Part shown: positions 11,566-22,666 of the stretch, piece after piece
Position numbering within the stretch: the stretch's first letter is position 1
Layout of the letters: every line of letters starts with the position of its first letter
Made by a program: the position numbers and the translations under genes
Notes under the pieces: generated by a model
What the model saw: only the letters and a program-made list of their open reading frames with translations
Told to the model about the DNA's origin: nothing
Databases searched by the model: none
Assembly (NCBI RefSeq): GCF_019578655.1
Contig: NC_063264.1
Location: forward strand, 17,658,429-17,722,428
Origin: Ricinus communis
Lineage: Eukaryota; Streptophyta; Magnoliopsida; Malpighiales; Euphorbiaceae
Length of the DNA: 64,000 nucleotides
Direction: 5' to 3'

Positions 11566-12504
11566 TAGGTTTTTGGAAGACTCAGAAGTGGCTAATTTGC
11601 GAAGCTGTTCCCTGACTACTCTAGCAAACTCAGTTTACTTCTGAAATTGATCTTGGCTAGGCTTTGAGATTTGGTAGGGTTTGAAAACTGGATTTTTGAG
11701 CTTTTCTGATTGGCTTATCTCTTTTGGATGATCAGTGTTGGGGATTGGAGAGGTAAAGACTACAGGAGGTTTTTAGATTTGGCTTTCTATCCTAACAAGC
11801 TGTTTCCCTATTGTGTTAAGATAGGTATTCGAGAAATTGTTCTGCTGAACAATATTCTTGACATTTTTCTCAAGATCTTCTCCTATCAATTTGTAAGGTG
11901 TAGCCTCTATTTCATTCTCTCCATAAGGAATGATTATTTTTCTAAGGGGAGGATGTTCAGACTGGATGGTTTGGTTTTCTCCGACCTTCCACTTTGGAGT
12001 CTTGTTTCTTACAGTAACAGGACTAACAAGCTTTTCTTTGAAATGATAAAAAATACTATTTTCTTTGCAATAAATCTGAAACCAATTAAAAAATTTGATT
12101 TGAATCTTGTTTTGAATGCAAAATTGATAGTATCTCTCTTGAATACTGTCTTTTTCTTGTAAAAAATGCTTAAAAAACCAAAGTTTTTTAGAATGGTTTT
12201 TCTTTGAATAGAAATCTTCATGTAAAAGCTTTTTATTGATTTGAAAATCTTTTGAAATCATGTTGATTTCTGCTTCTAGATTTTGCGTTATTGCAGATGG
12301 TGGTGGTGAAGAGGGGGTAGAGACGGTCTCTATATCCTCATCTTCTTTCTTTGGTTCATTGTAGACGGGTCTGGAGATATTGCTTTGGTAATTAACATTC
12401 TGTAATATAGTGTTTGAGCTTGGTATATCAGATGTTGAAAATCTTGGTTGTGTTTGAGATGGAGTTGGTTCTTTGTAAGGAGCATAAATAACGGAAGGTA
12501 TTTT
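11566..12504 (-). pseudogene. Pararetrovirus linker between movement and capsid proteins
   Basis: This stretch is in the same frame as movement protein and capsid, with TAA stops at 11775-11773 and 11637-11635. It is proline/serine-rich near 12400-12300, then lysine/asparagine-rich with possible helical segments (12261-11776). No known domain is recognised. The preserved frame across about 900 bp supports one original polyprotein. Confidence 0.65.
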
Positions 12505-13437
12505 TTATACCCTTCCAATATCTATGGTTGATGTTGAAGAATTATCATCAGAAAATCTAGAAGAGGTTGATTTCCTATTGAATGTAAGCTTTACTTTTCC
12601 ATCTGGAAACTGGATTATATTTTTTAGATTTATATTTGGCTCTGTTTGCTTTGGTGATTCAGGTTGGGTTGCACCTTCAAGGATCAATTCTTCTGGAAGA
12701 GTGATATCTTTCCATTGAATGGTTTTTGGAATAGTTGCATTGGATTTGGAAATATCTGTTTGTAGGAATAAGGTTTCTCCTTTTGGTGAATAGAGTTTGT
12801 GTTTTGAACCAAAAGCAGAAATCATGGCTTTGTAATGTATTTTGAAAATTAATGCTATCGGAATAGATCCTTCAAGCATTTTGTAATTATGTGTCTTTCT
12901 TTGAAGAACAATGCTCTTTAAGATATTTTTATCATTTAATGAAATTTTAATGTTTGGAAAACAATTGAAAGAAATTGGTCCTTTATTAAGGCTTGACTCA
13001 ACAGTACCTAACAAAGAATCATAAAAATTTGTAAACCTAGCATCTCTAAGGACTGCTAAGATGGAAATATCTAAACCTTCTCTGGTAAGGGGCTTTATTC
13101 CTACCTGGACAAGGCCTATATGGATATACTTATAGTCTTTTTCTTTGTGCTTCTGGAGGGTCTTTGGATTCAAAAGATAAATTTCTTCAAAAGGCTTTGA
13201 AATTTGAATATCTCTTTCTTCAGTTTTGATAGTAAAATCAGTTTTGAAGAAAGGAAACTTTAAAAACTCATAAATTTATTTCTTTTGAACTTTGGGTATT
13301 TCCCAATCATTAATATTCTTTAAAAAATCTTCAATAGTGATTTCCTCACTATTTACTAAACCTTTATACCTTGAAGACTCAGAAATAGAGGAGTTTGAGA
13401 AAGAAGAAGATCTATAGAAAAAAGGTTCTAAATTCAT
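12505..13437 (-). pseudogene. Pararetrovirus movement protein, broken
   Basis: The likely start ATG is at 13437-13435. The first nonsense codon (TAA, 13278-13276) falls at codon 54, and the same frame resumes to a second TAA at 12507-12505. The diagnostic 30K-superfamily movement-protein block YIHIGLVQVGIKPLTREGLD is followed by LRDARF and GPISFNCFPN, as in caulimovirids. Movement proteins widen plasmodesmata for spread between cells. This copy cannot make a full product from one frame. Confidence 0.88.
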
Positions 13438-13622
13438 TTTAAAATAAATCAAAATAACTTTCTAAACAAACATGAACCAAGCCACCAGTTTTACTACCCT
13501 TACACCAGACGGGACTTACTATTGTGCATAAATGAACAAGTTTGTTTATTAGTGGTATGATGCAGTTTAAAATGATTTTAAAATCTTTTTATGCAAATGA
13601 TGTTTCTTTCCCGGAACCCAAA

Positions 13623-13636
13623 TGGCTTTGATACCA
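13623..13636 (-). other. tRNA-Met primer-binding site of the pararetrovirus
   Basis: TGGTATCAAAGCCA on the minus strand differs by one base from the usual initiator tRNA-Met complement (TGGTATCAGAGCCA). It lies about 320 nt from the predicted RNA 5' end, in the leader upstream of the movement protein. Confidence 0.8.
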
Positions 13637-13729
13637 ACCATGAGACTAGTCTAACAAGTTTCTGGTGTGCAGGATCCTCAAACGAGGCAAGCATAGAGCA
13701 TACGCTTGTTAAATCTTAAACAAGAATGG

Positions 13730-13956
13730 AAGATAAGATGATAAATTTATTAATGAATGAACAAATATACAAACTTTGGAATAAAAACTTTCAACAAAAG
13801 AAAGCTTTAAGATTTAAACAAAAGAAATATAACTTACAAGAGGAATTGAATACAAGAGGAAGGTGATTTTCTCACTATCACTATCACTCTCACACTCTCT
13901 CTTTTCTCACTATATTTCTAATGGTATGACTTGAAGAACACAAGAGTCTCTTCTTA
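13730..13956 (-). repeat. Pararetrovirus terminal repeat R, 5' copy
   Basis: It matches 5901-6121 with few substitutions and a 6-bp tandem difference in the TCACTATCAC stretch. The outer edge passes directly into (TA)n at 13956-13975. It is followed, in viral orientation, by leader sequence and the primer site. Confidence 0.85.
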
Positions 13957-13975
13957 TATATATATATATATATAT

Positions 13976-16060
13976 GCCTATCATTTTAACAAAAATATTA
14001 AATTGCTTAGCAATAGAATGACTTATTTCGAGTAGCGAGTACCCTCTAGTTGTATTCACCAATATATTTGAGTTCGGTAACCAGTATTCACGTGTTCAAA
14101 TCCGAACCCGACACGAATAGTAAAATTAAATTTCAAATTCGTTTACTGTTATTCAAATTTTATTCTAATAGGGTTCGGTAGGGTCGAGTACCCGAAAACA
14201 ATCGTCCGACTATCATTCCCAGTGTTATTCAGAATTACATAATTTTAAATAAAATTTTTAGTTTATTTTTCTTAAAATTTATATACAATATTTTTATTTT
14301 TATTTTATTAGTACAATATTCTTTTAGATTTATTCTAAAAAATAACACAATATATATAATATAAAATTTTAATAGGAAAAGTTTAAAAATAAAAATTTAT
14401 ATTTAAATTTTACTACATAATAAGATAATATAAATTTTTATATCGTATTAATTAATTAAAATAAATTATTACTAGTAAAAATTATCCAACAAACATCATT
14501 AATATTATATTAACACTGCATAATCATAGGTTGGATATCAATAATAAAATATTTCTTTAATAAAATTTAGCTCTTTTTCTTTTTTGTGTTTATACGTGAT
14601 ATTTAGTTTGCTAATAAAATTATTTTATAATATTTTTATATTTTAATATTATGTAAATAAATCGTTAACAGTTATGGTGATCGATAATATAGTGTTGAAT
14701 TTATTAAAAAGATTAAAAATATTATATTAATTAATTAAAAGACATATTATTAATAAATATTTAATAAATATAATTAATGTAATACTAATATTATATAATT
14801 ACTTACTTTATTTCATACTAACTGTCTTTTTCAAAATAAAAGAATTCTAATTATTTGTCAATTTTATATATCCAATACAATATTAATTTTCTTTGTTTTA
14901 TTTTATTTTTATATTTAAAAAGGTATAAAAAATTTTACAATATTTATAAAGAATAATTTAGCTAGTTTTTTTTTCTAAAATGAAGCTTATTAAATATTTT
15001 TTTAATATGAATAAACTTTTAAAGAACAACTTTTAGTATGAAATGGGTGAAGTATAAGTTAATAATATTCATAGGTTGGTATTAATAATAATATGTTGCC
15101 AATAAGTGAAATAAGCAATAAAACTAATAAAACTTTAATAATTTTAATTTTTTATTATATTTTATTTCACATACACATACATAAATTTATACATATAAAT
15201 ATTTATTTTAACAAAAATCTTTAAATGGTTTAGTGATGGAATCACTTTTTTCTTTTATAAAAGGTCTATAGTTTAAATACATGGAGAATAAAATGATAAA
15301 TAATAAGGTTGAATGAATACATATTTCCACACTATACTTTTTATATTTGATCTCTTATAACTTTTATTTTAACTAATAGTACATCTATACTTTCATTTTT
15401 AATAGATTTCACTCCTAATATCATTTACAAAAACACGTATTAAGCATAGATGGACAAACTTTAACGAGCTAGATAAATGAGTTGAACAAATAACACGCGT
15501 ATATTAATAAAAAGTAAAAAATAAATAACATCAAAGGAAAACTTAAATCCTTAAATCAGACATATTAAAATTGAAATCTCTAATTATCTTACAAATAAAA
15601 AAAAACTTTGAATTCCTCAATTATTTAACCAATTACTTTAGGAATATTTTAATGATTTGTTTAATCCTTTAAGGTTATATGGTCTCCTGTACCGTGATTC
15701 TGAAATTGTATAGTATTTATTGTCTATAATGCTGGACAAGTTGTTAAGAATCAAAGAGAGAGAGCATTGGTAATTTAGGGTTTAAAAAAGAAAATCTTTT
15801 TTAAATCAAAAGAAAAAAGAGTTAGGTGTCCACATCAACTAAGTTAGTTCATCCATTAGACATCGTTTATAACCATGCTATATTTCATATTGGCAGAATA
15901 GCACGATTGAATTAAAGTTGGAGAGTGAAATTGATTAAAAATAAAAATATAGATGTGTTATTGGTTAAAATAAAAGTCTAAGAGTGTTAGAAGTAAAATG
16001 TGAAAAGTACAAAGGTGAAATTATGTATGCAGCCTGAATAATAATGTTATAATGGCTATA
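13976..16060. other. AT-rich intergenic DNA with degenerate repeat debris
   Basis: No gene is seen. A short stretch at about 14028-14215 has GAGTACCC/GGGTTCGG motifs like the ACCCG repeat near 3.8 kb. The rest is AT-rich. Confidence 0.5.
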
Positions 16061-16065
16061 AAAGG

Positions 16066-17376
16066 GTAGAGTAACTATATGTACCCTATACCCGTATCTG
16101 TTTACTTAATCGGGTGGCGGATATCTGAGAGTTCAAATCCAAATCCGATTCAAAACCAACATAGGTATTAAAATGGGTTCTTACATAACTACCTCCTTTT
16201 ATAACAATAATTGCATGTTTATCTAAAAAAAAGTTTGCAAAAATACACTTTTATGGAAAAATATATTAACAAAAGTACACTAAAGTCAAATATCATAAAA
16301 ATCAATTAAATATCAATCACACCTTTAGAAACAAACACACATCAACTAAAATCAACAAAATCATTCAATTATAAAAAAATATTAAATAAATAAAAATCAA
16401 CGAACAAAATAAAAATCTAAACAAATATAGATTAAACAATAAATAAAAAATCAGCCAAACATTAACAATACATAAATCATACCCATCTTAACTTCAAATT
16501 AACATCAACCAGACGTTAACAAAAAAATCATTAAACTATAATATTTTAAATTCTAAATTTTATTTAATGATAATTTAATATTTATTTATTGAGAATTTAT
16601 TTAGGTGTTGATAAATATTTTAATTTAAGGACTTAAGTGTTGTAAATTAAAATTTTATTTTTCATTTTATGTATTTAAATACCAAAGTTTGAGAAATGAT
16701 GATTTTGTCATTGAAATTATAAATTATATATATATATATATTGAAAGGAAGAACTTAATAGGAATTTGAACTGTAGCCAAATAACTGTTCCAGCCCTTCT
16801 CTCACTAATACGTTCTATCTTTGCTGCCACCTCCATAGTTTGCTGTCCAATATCCTAACAGTCTTATCTTACTGATAAACTTCCTTTCCATACCAGTCTT
16901 CACCTGCTCCGTGAGTCTCCATCGTCAGTTGACGTCGATTCTTGCTAGAATTGACAATTCGAAGAGAGAGAAACTATCTCCTCTAGCGGCCGTCGTCAGC
17001 AGCACCATCTCTCAATGCCTTTAACTCAATCCAACACCACAAATAAATTTCTCGCCCCCTAAAAAACACTTGTGCTATGAATTTCAGCTTTAGACATCAC
17101 CATTTCACTGTTAATGATAGATTAGAGTAAATAAGGAGCTTCAATTTGAGTGTTTCTGAAAAACAAGTAAAAAAAAGTATAAAAAAAGAGCAAAAATGTA
17201 ATAAATTAAAAAAATTGAGGTATTTTAGCAAATATTTTAAAAATGACATATGGAGTGTAAATTTCTTTATTAAAATTCAATCCCAAATCCGTTTATTACC
17301 ACCTGAACTCGACCATTAGAGTTCAGTTATATCGAGTATCAAAAAGTACCTGTCAATTTGTCATCTCTAATAAGAA
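16066..17376. mobile_element. Candidate hAT-like non-autonomous element with a GC-richer core
   Basis: The left end TAGAGTAACTATATGTACC and the right end (read on the minus strand) TAGAGATGACAAATTGACAGGTAC both begin TAGAG and lead into TACCC/GAACTCG motifs. The middle (about 16780-17060) is much less AT-rich and looks like captured or once-transcribed DNA. No convincing 8-bp target duplication is visible, so the limits are tentative. Confidence 0.3.
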
Positions 17377-20300
17377 ACACCGATTTATGACTATTGACCA
17401 ACTTTCTTTTATAGAAATAATTTTATTTAATTGTTTTAATTTTTTTTCAGCGTTGTATAGAGTTGCCATAGAAATCGAATAAAAGCTTTTGCTTAATTGT
17501 ATTTAGGATTGAAGTCTACAATTTAATAACAACTATTATATTATATTCATAAGTTTTGTTTTGATAAGAGAATTTGCTTATGGTTGCTTAGCTTAGTTGC
17601 CAATTGAAGGACATCATGACGAGATGAGAAGATAAAGTTTTTATAAATATTAATAAATTAAATTAATGTTTTAGTTCCTTGATTAAGAAACAAAGCTAAA
17701 AACAAGTGACAGATAAGAGGTTTTTGTTTTTCTCCTTTTTCACATCCGTTCCGGGTCATCAAATTAGAGTTAGATGTCTTTGTTTTTTTTACCCTGTCAA
17801 AACTTTCTTCATATCCAAATTTAAAACCAAAAATTTCCTTCACTTCTACCTCTTTCACCTCTCTTTCTCTTTACTCAACAATACCCAAACTTATTCTCTA
17901 ATCCAAAAGAGAGGCTATTAATTTGGTGTCACAAATACTATTACCTACAGTATCAGATAAAACATATAATAGAACGTAAGTTTTTTCTTTTAAATATTAA
18001 CATTGCATGAGATAAATTCTATTTATATATGTAATATTATTTAAAATTATCAAAAATTTAAATTTGATTAATTACAAAGTGCTTTTTTATTTTTATTTTT
18101 TTCTATTTCAACTTTTTTTGTTTAATTTATAAATATTATATATTTTAATCGATTTATGTCTATTAGAATATTTACTTTTTATTTTATTATTGTCTCTAAG
18201 CAATAATAGAAAAATAAGATCTTAATTTAATCCTTAATTACATATCATAAAAAAGACTTAGTGTTAACTTTTAAATAATTGCAATTTTATGTACGTTTCC
18301 ATTAATTTAAATAATATAAGAATATAAATTATTTTTGTGCTTTTTTATAAATTCATGGTTGTATTTCTTTTCCACATTTAATTGATTCATTGTCAATATA
18401 TGATTTGATATAATTTATAAAATAGAATTTATTATTAAAATTATAAAAATTAATAAAAATATATAAGAAAATGTACTACAGATAAGAAAATAAAATAGTA
18501 TAAATGTATAATTTGTAAAGAAATAATGTAACAACAAAACCTTAGAGGAAATGAAAAAAAAAACTCGTAATTTGAATATAAAAGAGTTATCTTTTATATT
18601 TTCTTTGAATTAATAAACTTAACCATAAGGTTTAGGATTCAATCACGTAGCCATTACTTTTTTTTATTTTTTAATTTTTCTACTGTAAAGAATTGAAAAT
18701 TAAAAATAACTCTTATAATAAAAAGTTTGTAATGTATAGAAAATATTTTATAGAATCAAATTTATCAATATATACTTAATATGGTATTAAATAATATAAA
18801 ATAATAAAAATTGATAAAATAAAATATAAATATTTAATTATATAAATAATTAAAGTTGATATTTATCTATTATATCTTGTAATATATATTTAATATTATT
18901 TTAACCAATTGCTCAAGTTACTAGTCGTCTAAAGAAATATAATTGAACGGCTGAAATTTAAAATATCAGATCTAACCATTAAAATCAAATATAGCACTAA
19001 TTTCATATGACACTAAACAATGACCCTAAGAACAAAGGCCATTTTTTTTTCTCTCTTCTCAGTTCATTTTTCAATTTTACCTATTCATTTACAACTCACT
19101 ATTCAATTTTACCTACTCATTTACCACTCACTATTCAATTTTACTGACTCTAACCATGTTCATCCCGACAAGATTCCTAGATCCTTCTATTATGTAATGC
19201 CTTAGGTCCATCCCTATCGTCTCCTTACAACCATTCTTGTAACTTAACAATTTTAGGATTCAAGTTTTAGAATTTTAAAATTAAAAGATGAAATGGTATA
19301 AACAATTTGTGTTTTTATTAAGAAGAAATAGAAACTTCATAAACTGTCATAGATGCGGTTCTCATCCCAATTGTAAAGAGAGGTCTATATAATACAAAAA
19401 TATATATTTTTTTTTTCAGATTAATTATGCGTAAAATTAGTTAAGGGATATATTTGTATCTCGAGGCTAACTTTAGGGGCAAAAATATAAATTCTCAAAC
19501 TACATAGTTTGGATTCGTTTTAATTAATTCTATTGCATACCAAAATCATATAGTCTCATTAAGAATTATCTAGTTTTATCAAATATTTTCATTTTTTAGT
19601 TTTTGGTTAAATTTTTATCTAATTTATCCTACTCATATTAGTTTATGCCTAAAGAAAAATTAACAAAAAATTAATAATAATTTCAGTTATAAAATAATAA
19701 ATTAGTTGTAATTAAATATTTTTATATATAAATTTTGAGACATAGATTAATTTGACATGTGTACTTATCTTGATAAATAATTTTTTTAACATATATATAT
19801 TTTTTTATTTTTTGACATTATGCTAATGTGTTATCTTTTTATATATAGTTAATTTATTAACTAATAATATTTTTCTAATTGAGTAATGAATTATATTTTA
19901 AGAAATAATATTTTAATTAATAAATTAGTTTTGTAATTAAATAATGATTCTAATTATAAAAATTTTATTTAAAAATTATACTTCTAATATTATATTAACT
20001 ATTCTAATATTATATCAATAAATAAATTAATTTTTTATTATAATAAAGACAGTAAATTATATATTATATATAACTAAAATTTATCTAATAAATATTCTTA
20101 AACTTTGTTATATAATAATATTTTAAAATAATAAAAAAATTTATCAAGAAAGGTATCTGAAAATATTTTAAATTAGTGCTATTTTAAGAAATGGCAAATA
20201 ATTACAAAATATTAAAAAGCTATTAAATTTTCTCTATAACTCATTACTATATATAATTAAAGTAGTAATAAGAGTTATGCAACATATGAATAAACATTTA

Positions 20301-21740
20301 GTATAATTAAATTCTAACATAAATAATAATAATAATAATATTATTAAATCAGCATTTAATAAGTAACATTAAGATCTTTTAATTAGAAAATTTATAAAAT
20401 CAGAATTTTGACTTTATATCATTATTTTAATATAATAAAAATCAAATTCTTATGCCCTATTTATTTGTTTTCTATTTTTAATTAGATTATAATACTCTTT
20501 AAATACTGATTTTCAATAATTAAATTCAATTATGTTTATAAGTTTCACAATATGTAAAAACAAGTAAATTCAAAAGTAATGCGTTCAAATTTATTTATTT
20601 TAAATATCTATTTAATATTATTAAAATTATATATTCATGGAGAATATATAAATAAAATAAGTAAATTTTTTTCTAAATGTATATAAATAATATTTCGTGC
20701 ATTGTAATTATTTCATAAAGTTTATGCTTCTCCTTTATAGAGAGTTTAATTTTCAAAAACTTTTCAATCTATCTATCAACTTATCCTCAGTTTAGAGTAT
20801 TCATATATTATATGTATATTAATATATTTTATTTTATCAAATATCAAGTGATTATCATCATTTAATTTATTTATAATATTTAAAATATTTATATTATAAA
20901 TAATAATAAAAAATTGTGATGCATAATATGTGTCCGTTATTTAACCATCTATAATTTTTAATAGATATATAAAGAAAGCTAAATTTTTCTATAAGACTTT
21001 ATGTGACAGAATTTTATAAAAACATGTTATGTTATTTTTAATAAAAAAAATGATACATGACATATTTATAAATTTGTTAATTAAAATATTTATAAAAAAT
21101 TAGATATGATCTTAAATACTAATAATGAATATGGTAAAAATTTATAATTTATTTAAATATAAGATTATTATGTTCTTAAAAAATGATTATAATAAGTATA
21201 CTTATACCTGCTATATATTAATAATAAATTTTATTATTTTTTAATAAAGTATATATATTTATGTTTATATTCATAAAAATAAAAATAAAAATGGAAACAA
21301 TAAAATAATAAAAGAATATAAATTCTAAATTTAGATCATAAAAAAATAAAAAAATTTGTGATACATTTGAAAATTTATTAATCGAATATAATAATTAAAT
21401 TTTTTAATTTATATGTGTATAATATTAATAAATAATAATAAAAAATAAATAGCAAAAATACTAACAATTTGATTTCTTAAAATTATTATTATATGGAATA
21501 AATATAATATAAAAATATGTAAATTTTATTTTTCTTATATTTATTTATTTTAGCAATATTATAAATATAAATTTTTTATAAAAATATTATTATATAATAT
21601 TTATAAGTAACTAATATAAAAGGAATAAAAATGTTATAAAAATAAAAATAAAATTTATATTTATACTAATATATTATAACTTAAATTATATAATATATAA
21701 AATAAAAATTTAAAATATAACATCATTTATTAATTAGCAA
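17377..21740. other. Long AT-rich intergenic region
   Basis: Over 4 kb of AT-rich sequence with short chance frames, CT/T-rich stretches and no recognisable gene or RNA. Confidence 0.6.
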
Positions 21741-22666
21741 TTAATTGCTTTTTCGGTATTCAAAGGAGAATTTTCCAATAAGGAACGAAAGAAAATTGAA
21801 GATGATCGGCAGCGCGTGTACCTACTCCAGGCGCGAATGGTTATGTGTGGCCAGTAGTTGCGGGTGACGCAGAAGCCAACACATTAATCCTGCGTGGCAA
21901 GCATCGTCGCCTTCCACGCGTCAAAACAAACTAGAGCAAAAGAATAATTAAAGTCTACATAAATCACAGGCCGGAAAATTAAATCACACACAAAAAGAAC
22001 CAATCAATAGAATCATTTGACAGCTAATAAAGAAAAAATTTTCAAAACCCTAACTTTTGAATTTCCACTTATTCTTGTTTTTTAGAGCTCAATTTGGTAC
22101 AGTTCGGTTGCAGAAAGTCGAGATCCGCACCCAAAAAACTCCGCTTATGTCTGCTTTTGTTGGTAAGTTTGCACTAATTGGTTTCTTTATTGTAAAATAT
22201 TTTTATTGCTTTTATATAAACCCACATTTTATTCTTTGTTGTCTGAAGTTATCAAACTTTTATGTGCTAATTTGCTGGAATTGAATTGAATTGTGTTGTA
22301 TCTTATTTGCAGGTGAGGCTGGAAGCACTGTGTTTTGACAAAAGAAAAGATTAAATCTTGTGGGGGGTAGTGCGTGAATTATCAGTTCTGATGTTTTATT
22401 TTCAATCACTGAATCAAAAACCCTTGAATTTTTCATCGAGGCCACCTTTTTTGTATTCCATCCCATCCATTTTTCTTCCTTCTGATGTTGTTTTCTTTAT
22501 ATGTTGCTTTAATTGCCTCAGATTTCGCCTAAAAATTTGATGTTTATTGTCTATTTTTGCTTTCTGCTGAGCTCGGGTTTTTCAAAATAAGCCTCGAATT
22601 TTGAATTTGAGGGTGAAAAGGTGGTGGGTTTTCGTTGGTGAAGTGAAAAGTGAAAAGTTGATCGCA
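21741..22666 (+). promoter_or_regulatory. Promoter and 5' UTR region of the RCC1 gene
   Basis: Base composition becomes more GC-rich from about 21780. GT-AG signals (TTG|GTAAGTTT at 22163, TTTGCAG ending at 22312) suggest a 5'-UTR intron at 22163-22312. Splicing it would join a 12-codon upstream ORF that starts at 22147 and ends at 22338. The transcription start is not determined. Confidence 0.45.

Larger units (their letters stand above)
5901..13956 (-). mobile_element. Endogenous pararetrovirus (Caulimoviridae, petuvirus-like gene order), terminally redundant, decayed
   Basis: This is an integrated copy of a plant dsDNA reverse-transcribing virus in minus orientation. In viral order it has: terminal repeat R (13956-13730), tRNA-Met primer site (13636-13623), movement protein, capsid protein with CCHC zinc knuckle, aspartic protease, RT and RNase H (end at 7902), a second ORF (about 7909-6370), promoter with TATA box (6164-6156) and the second R copy (6121-5901). 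One long frame with MP, CP, PR, RT and RH in this order matches Petuvirus; the genus is an inference. No integrase is seen, as expected for the family. Every frame carries stops or frameshifts, so it is a fossil. It sits in a (TA)n tract on both sides, a site type reported for other plant endogenous pararetroviruses. Confidence 0.9.

Noticed and set aside
5901..13956. Gypsy-type LTR retrotransposon
   Set aside because: The movement protein and caulimovirid capsid are present, integrase is absent, and the terminal repeats are RNA-type R and not TG...CA LTRs.
22601..22666. N-terminal extension of the RCC1 protein
   Set aside because: It begins at TTG, lies in a region with 5'-UTR character, and ATG 22667 has a good context directly before the F-box-like motif.
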